This document shows positions 6,974 to 16,180 of a DNA stretch of 42,960 bases, one piece after another. The DNA is taken from IMG/VR virus record IMGVR_UViG_3300021141_001048, positions 1-42,960 of that record. One strand, 5' to 3'. The position numbers and the translations under genes are program-made. How positions within the stretch are numbered: position 1 is the stretch's first letter; the number at the start of each line of letters is the position of its first letter. The DNA is from a virus. The notes under the pieces are model-generated. The model did no database searches and had not been told where the DNA came from. It saw only the letters and a program-made list of their open reading frames with translations.

Positions 6974-7477
6974 ATGAGACATAGATCGTTTGGTGATTTT
7001 GTTGACAAAAAGAAAAGAGAGTCTATTAGGCAATTAAAGCTCATGAAGCAAGTTTTAGAACAGAATGGGCTTAAAGTTGAAAATTTTATTGATTCTCAAG
7101 ATTCCAAAGAACCTTACATATTCTGCTATTCAACATCTAAAAATGGTAGTTTTGATGGTATTCGAATATATAAAATTGGATCAGAACTCGCTTTCAGAAT
7201 TCAAAAAGAATCCAAAACCCACCCTTACGGTTCAGCTTATTCCCTCCCTATTGAATCGATGTTTAGTGATTTTCTCTCAGATGATGGAGTAAATCAAACA
7301 AAAGCAGGCAAAAAAATTATTGAATCTATTGGAAAAGAAATCAAAAAATTTTTCGATAGAAGCACGGATGCCGAACAAAGCGAAAACGAAATGGACTTAG
7401 AAGATATGTCTGGAGGCAATGTTCTTATTAGAACGACAGGAACAGATTATTCTTCCCTAGTATACAACAAGACTTAA
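6974..7477 (+). CDS. Hypothetical protein, 167 aa
   Basis: A basic N-terminal helix is followed by an alternating beta-type region (about 48-80: PYIFCYSTSKNGSFDGIRIYKIG, then LAFRIQKE). A long helix and an acidic C-terminal tail with EMDLEDMSGG complete it. The ribosome-binding site AGAGG lies inside the end of the preceding gene. The next gene starts one base after its stop. There is no recognisable motif. The globular beta core with a helical extension and the tight operon context are compatible with a tail completion or assembly protein, but nothing specific supports that. Confidence 0.65.
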   Translation: MRHRSFGDFVDKKKRESIRQLKLMKQVLEQNGLKVENFIDSQDSKEPYIFCYSTSKNGSFDGIRIYKIGSELAFRIQKESKTHPYGSAYSLPIESMFSDFLSDDGVNQTKAGKKIIESIGKEIKKFFDRSTDAEQSENEMDLEDMSGGNVLIRTTGTDYSSLVYNKT

Positions 7478-7478
7478 T

Positions 7479-8138
7479 ATGGCTGGATTATTTACAGATT
7501 TTGATCCGCTCAGAAATGTGGCGGCAAACCAGTATGGAACTTCATGGGGCACTTTAAAAAGAGGCTCTTTGATATCATTTGAATACCCAAAAAGTTTTGC
7601 GATGATTCCTAATATAATTCACGACCCAAGACCTATGTTAATCATCACTGATATTTTTTCACCAAACTATATCAGAGGTCTCAACTTACATTACCTAACA
7701 TTCAATTACGTTAAAAAAATACTTCAAACATATAGTGGTAACTCTAGTTTTAGTTATGCAAACATAAAGCCTGATGCTTATATGGCTACGGCTTTTCGGA
7801 TGTATAGTTTACGTGGAGTACAAAGACCAAAACGATTAGATAGCGATTGGCTAAAGACTGTGCTGGCAAGTGTACGATCATTCGATGCTGGTGAGCTTGA
7901 AAAAATAAGAACAACTATTGAACAACAAATACAAGCTAGATTGCAAGCTAAAGCTAATGAACTTACCGCATATGAAGAATATAGAAAGACTTTAAATATG
8001 GCTCAACAAGCTCAGTTTGCTGCAAAAGCAGCAGGCGTGCAAGAAGCATTGACAGGAGGTTTGCAAAGAAATTTAGCAACTCCAGAGCCAATTAGAACGC
8101 CTACAAGTCCAAATACAGGACTACCACCTGTTGGATAA
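7479..8138 (+). CDS. Conserved-type phage protein with 'GLNLHYL' segment, 219 aa
   Basis: The N-terminal domain (about residues 20-75) contains SLISFEY..K, DPRPMLIITDIF and IRGLNLHYLTF. I recall this 'pY/P-P-hhhhhDh....GLNLHYL' pattern from proteins encoded in tail or packaging regions of T4-like and jumbo phages, mostly annotated as hypothetical. A helical section rich in Gln and Ala (about 130-190: TTIEQQIQARLQAKANEL) and a Pro/Thr-rich tail (PEPIRTPTSPNTGLPPVG) follow. It sits immediately upstream of the tape measure gene. It may be a virion component at the head-tail or tail-tip interface; the function is not established by the sequence. Confidence 0.65.
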   Translation: MAGLFTDFDPLRNVAANQYGTSWGTLKRGSLISFEYPKSFAMIPNIIHDPRPMLIITDIFSPNYIRGLNLHYLTFNYVKKILQTYSGNSSFSYANIKPDAYMATAFRMYSLRGVQRPKRLDSDWLKTVLASVRSFDAGELEKIRTTIEQQIQARLQAKANELTAYEEYRKTLNMAQQAQFAAKAAGVQEALTGGLQRNLATPEPIRTPTSPNTGLPPVG

Positions 8139-8163
8139 GAATAGAAAGTAACGGGAGTAACAA

Positions 8164-11100
8164 GTGGCAAGAGATTTATTAGACAGAGTTGTTGCAGAAT
8201 TTCCTATTTCTGACATGATGGCACGCCTCAAAGCACCTGCTACTAACCCTGTTTCTACCAACAACACAAAACAGTCTAATGAATCTAATGAAAAGATTTA
8301 TGATGCAATTAAAGAATTGACTGCTAAACTTGATCCTCAATCCAATAATGACATGGATGGTTCAAAAAAATGGGTTGAGTCAATTTTTGATTATATCAAA
8401 GGAAGTAAGTCTAAATCTTCTAAGAAACAAGACGGATCTACGAAACAACAAATAGCTTACATGGCTATCATGGCTGAAGCTACTTCTAAGTTATGGGAAG
8501 CCTCTCAATCGCAAAACACTCTGTGGGTGGGTCTTTCTCATTTAACAAACAAAGCACAGAAAGATATCGCAGAAGCAATTGCTATGTCAAATTGCTGCGG
8601 TGCTACTAGTAAAACAATGTCAGAAGTAGCTGATAGAATTACTCCAAGCTCCCATAAAACAACGCATAAAATAGAAGAGGCACTGCGTCAAGCAAACAAA
8701 CAACCAACAGCAGGCAGCAAAGACGTTACAGGCACAGCTAGTCAACAAACCGATGAATTAAATCTTGGAGGATTAGTTGATTCTGGCAAAAGAGGTTTGG
8801 CTGGAGTTTTTGCTAGTTTGGCAATCAATAAACTCAAAGATGGTTTTGTAAAAATCACAAATGAGCTTGATATAAACATGGAAAAAATGCTTCCAAGCTT
8901 CAAAGATTTAAATAATTTCCGAGAAGGCATAAGGTCTATCATTCACATGCAGGAAGGATTCAGCAAAGAAAATCGAGAAATTGAAAATGCATTTTTTGAC
9001 ATCACCAAAGCTACTATCGCTTCTGGTGTTTCATACGAAAGATATGCTCAAGTGTATTTAAGCAACTTAGAACGTGGATTCGACATCGAAACAGCCCAAG
9101 ATAAATTGGCCACTAAAGATATGGGCAGATTGATGAAAGAAGAAACGTTGATGAAACGAAGAGTTGGCAGAATGAAAAGTATTCAGACCAGTGCCTTGAA
9201 TACAGCAACCATGTTGAATATTAATGGCGATGCATTAAATGAAATGTTTATGGACTGGCATTATCATTTAGGGCTGTCGAGCGTTGAACTAGCGGAAATG
9301 GGACGGCATATGCAAAGCATATCCAGAACTAGTGGTGTTACTGGCAATCAATTAGAGAAGGCCATGCAATCCTCTAATGCAGTGATCAAAAATCTGGAAA
9401 GACAAGGTGTTGCGAGTATTGACAATATCAAAAAAGTAACACAATTCATGACATCTGCCCAAAAATTTGGTTTTGAAAATGCAAGCGAGTTTATGTCTAT
9501 TTTGACAGATTCAGATGCATATCTGAACTCTGACATGAGTAAGTTTTTAGATAACGTTGTTGGGTCAATTAAAGATGTAGATTTGCAAGAAAGTGTACGT
9601 ATTAATTTGCGTATGGGCACTATACTTGAAGACAAGACAGCTATGAAAGGTCTTTCGGAAGGTTTAGAACAATACTCAATAGGTGTTTTTGATACATTTG
9701 GTTCAAAAATCACCGATGCCACTAAGATGACAGAAGAGCTTCAAAGGCTTCGATCTGGTACGACTGAAGAAAAAATGCGAGCCATGCAAATTCAGAATCA
9801 CTTTAAAAATATGGGCATGGAAATTGGAGAAGTACAAAAAGCCATTTTAAGTACGCGTGAGCAAACCATGTCTTTAGGTGATAAATTTAAAGAAGCTACT
9901 GATAAGCTAAAAGAAGCAGAAAAGTTTGGCACAGGATCTGACAAATACAAACAAGCATTAAAACAAAAACAAGAATTAGAAACAGGAATGTATGCTGATG
10001 CTTTTGGCAAACTGACACAATACAGCAAAGCACTGAATGAAGTAGGTGGCGACTTTGGTAAACTAGACGAAAAGACTAAAGCAGCTTTAGAGGAAAGTCT
10101 AGGTCAAGTTTTCGGCGATACACAAATTGATGGCGTCAAGCTAATAGATCAATTTCAAAAAGGTATTCCTCAAGCCGGTCAATCTTTAATAAAAAATCTT
10201 TCTGAAAGATCTAAGTCAGTTGGAATAAATTTTGAAAAAGAAATTGTAACAAGAATGAAGGACGCTACAAATGGCACAATACAAGACATGCAAGGCTTCC
10301 AAAAAGCTCTAGCAACTGGGGACGAAGTTGCAATGAATGCTTTGAATGAAGTCATGCAAACCATAGGAATAAAAGAAAAAGCCTCGCAAGATCCAATAGC
10401 GGAAATCAGAGAATGGATTAGGGAAATACATGCTGTCATGATGGGCGATACCATGAATATTTCGAAATACTTACCTCTAGGAATGCATTTTATTGCATAT
10501 ACTATAGGAGGTGGCTTTACTATGTTGGCAGGTGTTATTACAAACGCATTGTCTTTACTTGCTGGCAGCTTCATTTTAAATAAAATTCGTGGCGGAGGGG
10601 GAGGCGGAGGCTTTTTTGGCGGCGGCGGCGGCAAAGGTAATGCATCTGCTCCAGAATCAAAAGATAAAACAGTTCTCAAAGATGGGAAAAACAGAAGAGC
10701 AAGAGGGAGATCTGGTCGTGGAAATGCTTTACTTACGGCTGGTAGTGCTGTAGGTGGCTATTTATTAGGATCATGGTTTTCAAAATCAGATGATGATTTA
10801 AATGGAAGCTCTGTTCTTGATGTTTTAAAACAAATTGAAATCAACACGAGAAATTGTTGTGGTGGCGGAGTTGCTGCTGCTGGAGAACTCGCAGCAGCAG
10901 GTTTGCCAGCACAAAACATGCCTCAAGGTTCTTATTTATCTGAAAAGGATTTAAACAATCTTGACAGAATGGAAGATGCACTTGTCAATACAAGACTTGG
11001 TTTTTATCTAGCTTCAGATTTAGCTGGAAACACAAGCAAAAATGTCTTGAGTGCTGCTACAAACTCTATAGATGAAGCAGCGAAGATTGCAGCACAAGGG

Positions 11101-13599
11101 GCTGATGATATCGCCAAAGCTGCCACAGGAAGCATAGAGAGCGTTTCTGCTGCTTCAGCCAAGGGTGCCACAACTGTTGCAACTGCGGCCACAGGCTCTC
11201 CTGTCACTGCCGTGGCAAATATGCCATCAGGCGGAGGGGTGGCTTCTGCTGCATCTGGTGCAACACCTGCCGTTCCTAGTCCAACTAGTGGCACCACATC
11301 TGTTCCAAAAACAGGCGGAGGATTTATGGGTGGCCTTAAAAGCATGATGTCTTCTGCTGGCGGAGCTATTTCAGGAGCAAAAAGTCGAGTTGGACAGCTT
11401 TGGTCATCAGGCACAGAAGCATTATCTAAAGTAAATGCCTCTGTAAACTCTGGCGTTAATTCTGTTGTGGCATACGGTGCAGAAAAAACTGGAATCAAAG
11501 CAACTATGGATTGGCTAAAAAACAGTGTAGGCAAAATTGTACCTGAATGGCTTGCATCATCCGGCTCATCGGTTGGCAACGGATTAAAAGGTATTGTTGG
11601 TAAAATAGGACAATACGCTGGACCTGTAGGATTGGTAATTGAAGCTGGTCTTACTGGCATGGACATTTATAAAGCCGCAAATGAAAAAGGCGTGCCTATG
11701 GAAGATTTGTATAAAGAAATTGGATCGGCTGTAATAAAAAATGGATTGGGCTTTTTAGGTGGAACATTAGCCGCAATGATGATTAGTGCTCCTCAAACTC
11801 TAGGCATTCCATCTTGGGTTCTTGCACCTGCTGCATTTATGGGAGGCGATTGGTTGGGAGGCAAATTAGGCGAAATGATTTCCGATTATATTGGTGGGGC
11901 ACAACTTGGTAAAATGATATTTAATTTAGGTTCAACAATGAAATGGTGGCCTAGTGAAGGTGAAAGGCAATCTACAACAAATCTATCTCCAACATCTCCT
12001 GAAGCTTCTGTGTCTGCTGCATCAGCAACTACTTCGCCTACTGAACTACCAAAATTTCAAGAAGGCACAAGATCCATAATCAAAGCAGGCGTTGCTCAAT
12101 TGCACCAAGGCGAAATGATCATACCTTCCAAAGTATGGGAGAAAATAACAGCTATGGGATCAGGTGTATTTGGTGCAGGCACAGATGTCAAATCAACTTT
12201 TGGCAAAACTTTTAATGGAATTAAGTCGGCATTGAATCCCATATCTTTCATAGACAAGATGACAGGCGGCAAATTAGGCCAAATGATGAATCTAAAATTA
12301 CAAACAGGCACAACATCAGAAAAAGACGATATTCAATCTTTAATTGTATCTCTCAAAGAATTAATTGAAGTCATCAAATCTAAAAAGTGTTGCGAAGTCG
12401 GAATGAGTGCAGAAGGAGCATTTGAAGGCGATCAAGCATCGGAAGCTATGACTTCTGAACTCAATCGTTCAATGAAAATGCAAACACTCAAAGCAGAAGA
12501 TAAACAAACATCCGTTAAAGACATTTTGAAAAACATCATGTCAGGAGAAGGATTATCAAGGCTTTTAGAATCAGCATTTACATCAAATACAGATCGCATC
12601 AAAGAAACTTTTGCATCTGTGGCTAATTTCGGTCTTTTTGACAAAGAGAAGACTTCTGAAGCTCATGATCAGTATTCAGAATCTTATAAAAAATCTTTAA
12701 TAGAAAATTCTAGAATGTCTTTTGAAAAAGATCAGTCTAAAGTTTCATTAATGGAAATGCTTTCAAAATCTTTTGAAAAATTGAAATCAGTTTCAAAATC
12801 TGTTTTGAGTCCAGTAAGTTTAGGATTGTTCGATGCTCAAAATGCTAAAGAAGCACAAGATCTTAAATCATTAGCTGAAATTAAAAGTATTAATGAATTT
12901 GCCAAAACAGCTATTGTTGACAAGTTAAAAACAAATCCTGTCAACGCACTTGGTGTGTCTATGGGTCTGTTTGATCCTGACAAAGCAAGCGAAGCCAATG
13001 ACGATTATGTCCAACAAAACAGTATTTTTAAGATGTTGGGCATGAATCAAGGCGAATTAAATAATATAATCAAATCCTCAATTATTACAAAGCAAGACTC
13101 TGAAAAGAGAGAAAAGAATATTATTGCTGAAGTAAGTCGTGCTCTTAACTATGATAGTTCAGCATCTGATGCTGCTAATAAAACTTTAGTTTCAACTAAC
13201 TCTATTGATTATTCTGATGATATGAAGGGAGAAGTTGGAAGTTTAGGATTAAGCAGAGTAGCAGCAGAATCATCGGTTGCTCAAGCAAAATACGGCGATT
13301 CTGCAAATGGCACTACTTCAGTTCTGCCTAGCATGGACACCATTGCAGATTACTTGGTTGTTGAGCAAGCAAGAAAATTGGATCAAATGATTTTAGTTAT
13401 GGAGCAAATTAGAGATAGGCTGTCTGTCGGAGGAATTGTTGGATCTGAAATTATCCGAGCAAACACCGACATGCTATCACCTCCAACTAGACCGGGTATC
13501 AAAAATATAGCTAAAGACTTAAATCGTGGAACTTGGGATTTAACTTTCAGTGATTCCTCACCGGGATCTATAACCACAGACGGACGTGGAGGCAACTAA
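8164..13599 (+). CDS. Tail tape measure protein
   Basis: At 1811 aa this is the largest gene in the window, starting with GTG after GGGAG. It is helical and coiled-coil for most of its first 750 residues. Two hydrophobic regions typical of tape measures follow (about 774-805 and 1191-1240). A poly-Gly stretch (about 809-826), a long Ala/Ser/Thr/Pro linker (about 985-1070), and the segment VAQLHQGEMIIPSKVW (about 1308-1323, like the 'LHxGEMVVP' signature of tape measures) are also present. At roughly 0.15 nm per residue it would specify a tail near 270 nm long (inference). It contains three Cys-Cys pairs (144-145, 898-899, 1409-1410), each just after an Ile-rich helix, and three copies of a GLFD motif near the C-terminus. 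The baseplate genes follow directly. Confidence 0.92.
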   Translation: MARDLLDRVVAEFPISDMMARLKAPATNPVSTNNTKQSNESNEKIYDAIKELTAKLDPQSNNDMDGSKKWVESIFDYIKGSKSKSSKKQDGSTKQQIAYMAIMAEATSKLWEASQSQNTLWVGLSHLTNKAQKDIAEAIAMSNCCGATSKTMSEVADRITPSSHKTTHKIEEALRQANKQPTAGSKDVTGTASQQTDELNLGGLVDSGKRGLAGVFASLAINKLKDGFVKITNELDINMEKMLPSFKDLNNFREGIRSIIHMQEGFSKENREIENAFFDITKATIASGVSYERYAQVYLSNLERGFDIETAQDKLATKDMGRLMKEETLMKRRVGRMKSIQTSALNTATMLNINGDALNEMFMDWHYHLGLSSVELAEMGRHMQSISRTSGVTGNQLEKAMQSSNAVIKNLERQGVASIDNIKKVTQFMTSAQKFGFENASEFMSILTDSDAYLNSDMSKFLDNVVGSIKDVDLQESVRINLRMGTILEDKTAMKGLSEGLEQYSIGVFDTFGSKITDATKMTEELQRLRSGTTEEKMRAMQIQNHFKNMGMEIGEVQKAILSTREQTMSLGDKFKEATDKLKEAEKFGTGSDKYKQALKQKQELETGMYADAFGKLTQYSKALNEVGGDFGKLDEKTKAALEESLGQVFGDTQIDGVKLIDQFQKGIPQAGQSLIKNLSERSKSVGINFEKEIVTRMKDATNGTIQDMQGFQKALATGDEVAMNALNEVMQTIGIKEKASQDPIAEIREWIREIHAVMMGDTMNISKYLPLGMHFIAYTIGGGFTMLAGVITNALSLLAGSFILNKIRGGGGGGGFFGGGGGKGNASAPESKDKTVLKDGKNRRARGRSGRGNALLTAGSAVGGYLLGSWFSKSDDDLNGSSVLDVLKQIEINTRNCCGGGVAAAGELAAAGLPAQNMPQGSYLSEKDLNNLDRMEDALVNTRLGFYLASDLAGNTSKNVLSAATNSIDEAAKIAAQGADDIAKAATGSIESVSAASAKGATTVATAATGSPVTAVANMPSGGGVASAASGATPAVPSPTSGTTSVPKTGGGFMGGLKSMMSSAGGAISGAKSRVGQLWSSGTEALSKVNASVNSGVNSVVAYGAEKTGIKATMDWLKNSVGKIVPEWLASSGSSVGNGLKGIVGKIGQYAGPVGLVIEAGLTGMDIYKAANEKGVPMEDLYKEIGSAVIKNGLGFLGGTLAAMMISAPQTLGIPSWVLAPAAFMGGDWLGGKLGEMISDYIGGAQLGKMIFNLGSTMKWWPSEGERQSTTNLSPTSPEASVSAASATTSPTELPKFQEGTRSIIKAGVAQLHQGEMIIPSKVWEKITAMGSGVFGAGTDVKSTFGKTFNGIKSALNPISFIDKMTGGKLGQMMNLKLQTGTTSEKDDIQSLIVSLKELIEVIKSKKCCEVGMSAEGAFEGDQASEAMTSELNRSMKMQTLKAEDKQTSVKDILKNIMSGEGLSRLLESAFTSNTDRIKETFASVANFGLFDKEKTSEAHDQYSESYKKSLIENSRMSFEKDQSKVSLMEMLSKSFEKLKSVSKSVLSPVSLGLFDAQNAKEAQDLKSLAEIKSINEFAKTAIVDKLKTNPVNALGVSMGLFDPDKASEANDDYVQQNSIFKMLGMNQGELNNIIKSSIITKQDSEKREKNIIAEVSRALNYDSSASDAANKTLVSTNSIDYSDDMKGEVGSLGLSRVAAESSVAQAKYGDSANGTTSVLPSMDTIADYLVVEQARKLDQMILVMEQIRDRLSVGGIVGSEIIRANTDMLSPPTRPGIKNIAKDLNRGTWDLTFSDSSPGSITTDGRGGN
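12628..12999 (+). repeat. Threefold degenerate protein repeat in the tape measure C-terminus
   Basis: The tape measure contains FGLFDKEKTSEAHDQ (about residue 1489), LGLFDAQNAKEAQDLK (about 1553) and MGLFDPDKASEANDDY (about 1600). The shared consensus is GLFD-x2-K/N-x-x-E-A-x-D. The spacing is unequal (about 64 and 47 residues) and the DNA has diverged, so this is an old duplication within the coding sequence. Confidence 0.75.
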
Positions 13600-13600
13600 T

Positions 13601-14209
13601 ATGAAAGCTACAGTAGAAGGAAAATTACAAAAAATTCCTGATTGTAAAATCGTCATACCTAATGCTGGTTTTATGATTAGAAATGCGTATGATTCTTTAG
13701 GCAATCCAATACAACAAGTTGTTCCAACAAATTCTGAAATAGAAATTGTTTTGAATAATTTGCCTGATATTAGCGATTCTAAACAAGCAGTTTATAATGG
13801 AGAAGGCATTATTGGGCGTTCATCGCCCTTACATACTTATTCACATTCAGCCGAAAGAACAATAAGTATGCAACTTCATTTTTTTATTGTAGAGCCAAAT
13901 GATGGTTTGTATAATTTGCAATATTTAAGAGCTATTCAAAGTGCAGTATATCCACGCTCAGGGAACACAGGTGGAGAAGTTCTTCCTTATAGACCTCCTC
14001 CTATTTGTCGTATTAAATGTGGCAAGTTACTAGGGGATCAAGAGCTTTGTGTGATCTTGCAAAGTTACAGTGTAAAATTTCCTACCGAAGTTGCGTGGGA
14101 TGAAAAAACTTATTGCCCATACCGATTCGATGTTGATACAAACTGGATTGTAGTTTACACAACAGTCGATTTACCTTTTCAAGATAGAATCATTAACTCA
14201 GGAAGATAA
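13601..14209 (+). CDS. Baseplate/tail-tube initiator-like protein
   Basis: A 202-aa beta-rich protein. The ATG at 13601 is chosen over a GTG at 13586 because GGAGG lies 8 bases before it, one base after the tape measure stop. The C-terminal half has NLQYLRAIQSAVYP, then PYRPPPICRIKCGKL, LQSYSVKFPTEVAWDE and FDVDTNWIVVYTTVDLP. This matches the tube-like beta pattern of proteins that join the tail tube to the baseplate hub (T4 gp48/gp54 position, and equivalents in other contractile tails). Gene order (tape measure, this gene, LysM/gp53, hub, spike, gp25) supports that role. The assignment is by pattern and position, not by a diagnostic motif. Confidence 0.6.
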   Translation: MKATVEGKLQKIPDCKIVIPNAGFMIRNAYDSLGNPIQQVVPTNSEIEIVLNNLPDISDSKQAVYNGEGIIGRSSPLHTYSHSAERTISMQLHFFIVEPNDGLYNLQYLRAIQSAVYPRSGNTGGEVLPYRPPPICRIKCGKLLGDQELCVILQSYSVKFPTEVAWDEKTYCPYRFDVDTNWIVVYTTVDLPFQDRIINSGR

Positions 14210-14211
14210 TT

Positions 14212-14535
14212 ATGGCTCAATTAATTGAAAGCACAAATATTGAAACTAGATCAATTTTTGGACCTAGTAGCAGATACATTAATCAAAATGTAATTTATTA
14301 CACCGAAAATAGATTGATTTCATTAGACATTTACAACAGGCAACCATACACAAGAGTTGGAAATGAAAAAATTATGGTCATATCAAAAGGAGTTGAATAT
14401 AGGCCAGATCTTGTTTCATATGATGTTTATGGATTTGTTGATAATTGGTGGAGAATTTTAGAAGCAAACAATATTAAGGATATCTGGGAATTTAAAGCAG
14501 GAAAGACTATTTTTTTGCCGAATAAAATTATTTAA
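14212..14535 (+). CDS. gp53-like / LysM-type baseplate wedge protein
   Basis: A 107-aa protein ending in a compact domain: SYDVYGFVDNWWRILEANNI, then IWEFKAGKTIFLP (about residues 68-104). The 'YG....WWRI..AN.I....F..G..I.IP' pattern is characteristic of T4 gp53-type wedge proteins and of LysM-like modules in contractile-tail baseplates (P2 gpX, Afp7 equivalents). It starts two bases after the previous stop, with AGGA upstream. It probably sits at the baseplate hub periphery and clamps wedge and hub proteins together. It carries no peptidoglycan hydrolase domain, so the LysM fold is structural here. Confidence 0.82.
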   Translation: MAQLIESTNIETRSIFGPSSRYINQNVIYYTENRLISLDIYNRQPYTRVGNEKIMVISKGVEYRPDLVSYDVYGFVDNWWRILEANNIKDIWEFKAGKTIFLPNKII

Positions 14536-14544
14536 GGAAATTTG

Positions 14545-16167
14545 ATGAGTGTTATTGATTGTCTTAGTTACAGTGGCTTAGAGATATTTGGCCCCCCACA
14601 GGGTTGCGTGTTGGGCTATCAATCTAATGAATTTCAACATCCGCAAGCTGGACACCTCCTTGCTCCTTGGGTGGCAATAGATTTCGTTGACACAGCTTTA
14701 AGACCATCAAATCAAGGGGCATCTTCTGCAATTACAGTGAGTAATTTATCGTCAGAATCCACTGATCCCTCGAACTGTGCGGTTATAAAAAGTTTTAGCT
14801 GTGGGCATGCTGATGGAATGGATGTAAGAGTGGTCATACATGATACTCACGGTGGAAATTTTGAAGAGTTTATGAGACATCTTTTAACCGATTGGAATTG
14901 CACCATAATAAATTCAGCACAAGTAGTTATGAGAGTGCAATTTGGTTGGGTGAAAAGTGGATGCAAAGAACCAATTCCATCCTCTAGATCCCCTTGCTAT
15001 TATGTGGTGTGCAGATCAATTGAAACAAACTATTCTGAAGGTAAATTCATTTTTGAAATTACTGGCAAAGATCTTGGCACCATTATGCCAGAAGGCAGTG
15101 CTGAATGGAATAAAGGTGGTCAAGGTGTTGAAGGCGTTTATTTCTTAGATGCCGTAACAGAATTTATGACTAGTTCTACCTCTCCCGGTCCAAATGTAAA
15201 TAGAGTTATATTTGAAATCAACAACGTTCAGTATCCTTTTTCTTCTTCTGATCCGAGAAGACCTGAAATTAACTTGTTTAAGATAAAAGGCGGAACTGAA
15301 GATGAGCAAAAATTCGGTAAAAAAGGCTCTTGGCAATCACACGGCAAAAACAAAATTGAAGCTGTTAAAAAATGGGCAATTGATAATCCAAGTGTAAATG
15401 AAAAGCCTTGGAATATTAAGTATGATCCAACAGTATTGGGTGGTGCTTTTTTATTTCAAGAAGTATTAGATGAGTCGGATTGCTTTGATAAGAACGATGA
15501 GTTTTTTGATAGCAATAGCTTAGGAACATATATTGTGAATGGTGGCCCCATGAGCCCTGTTGTAGAATTTAATCCAAAAATAAATTGGAACTTTGCTATG
15601 ATGACAGGTGGTGCTGCTGGTCTCATGGGAGATCGCAATGCTAATCCAACACAATTAGAAGGTTCAAAAAATCCGGGTGCAAAATGTTTGCCAAAATCAG
15701 AAGATAATAAAGGTGCTGGCCAAGCAACAAGCACATCAACAAGTGATAACCAACACGAACAAGGGGATGATAGTCAAAAAGATGATGCTGAAAGAAAAGC
15801 TTCAGAGGCAATAATATCGCCTATTGCATTTCATTCAATATCAGCAGATTTAGTGATAGTGGGAAATCCTAATTTTTGCCCACCAAGAAATTCTATGCGT
15901 AAATTTATTTCCATAGTTTTGATAAATCCTTTTCATATTGCAAAAGAAGGCGGAGGACCGAATGGAGATTGGTACTTAGCAAGTCAATCATGCAATCACG
16001 TCTTAAGCAATAAAGGTTGGATAATTATGGCGGTTACGCATCAAATAGACGCTGGAAAATTTACGACTACTATTAATGTTAAACTTCCTGCACCGGGAGC
16101 AGATTACGCTAAAGACAGGAGTCTTGGAGGCTGGAACAAAGGTTGGAAGCCACCCAAATGTATTTAA
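14545..16167 (+). CDS. Baseplate hub protein (gp27/gpD-like)
   Basis: A 540-aa protein. The ATG at 14545, 5 bases after AAGGAAA, is preferred to the TTG one codon earlier. The C-terminal part has the classic hub signature: ADLVIVGNPNFCPP, FISIVLINPF, then SNKGWIIMAVTHQIDAGKF and TTTINVKL, as in phage D/VgrG-N-terminal/gp27-type hub proteins that form the trimeric ring around the spike. A low-complexity Ser/Thr/Asp/Gln-rich linker (about residues 385-420) interrupts it. It has more cysteines than usual for the family, a trait shared with the next gene. Its place just before the spike gene fits hub function at the tail tip. Confidence 0.85.
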   Translation: MSVIDCLSYSGLEIFGPPQGCVLGYQSNEFQHPQAGHLLAPWVAIDFVDTALRPSNQGASSAITVSNLSSESTDPSNCAVIKSFSCGHADGMDVRVVIHDTHGGNFEEFMRHLLTDWNCTIINSAQVVMRVQFGWVKSGCKEPIPSSRSPCYYVVCRSIETNYSEGKFIFEITGKDLGTIMPEGSAEWNKGGQGVEGVYFLDAVTEFMTSSTSPGPNVNRVIFEINNVQYPFSSSDPRRPEINLFKIKGGTEDEQKFGKKGSWQSHGKNKIEAVKKWAIDNPSVNEKPWNIKYDPTVLGGAFLFQEVLDESDCFDKNDEFFDSNSLGTYIVNGGPMSPVVEFNPKINWNFAMMTGGAAGLMGDRNANPTQLEGSKNPGAKCLPKSEDNKGAGQATSTSTSDNQHEQGDDSQKDDAERKASEAIISPIAFHSISADLVIVGNPNFCPPRNSMRKFISIVLINPFHIAKEGGGPNGDWYLASQSCNHVLSNKGWIIMAVTHQIDAGKFTTTINVKLPAPGADYAKDRSLGGWNKGWKPPKCI

Positions 16168-16180
16168 AAGGTAGGAAATT

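Noticed and set aside
6974-8163. Possible programmed frameshift in tail assembly chaperone genes upstream of the tape measure
   Set aside because: No slippery heptamer with an extended overlapping frame was found, and the genes here do not look like gpG/gpT-type chaperones.
11004-11666. A 220-codon minus-strand open frame opposite the tape measure
   Set aside because: Pro/Ala-rich antisense shadow of the Ala/Gly/Ser linker; it lacks a ribosome-binding site and lies wholly inside a clear coding gene.
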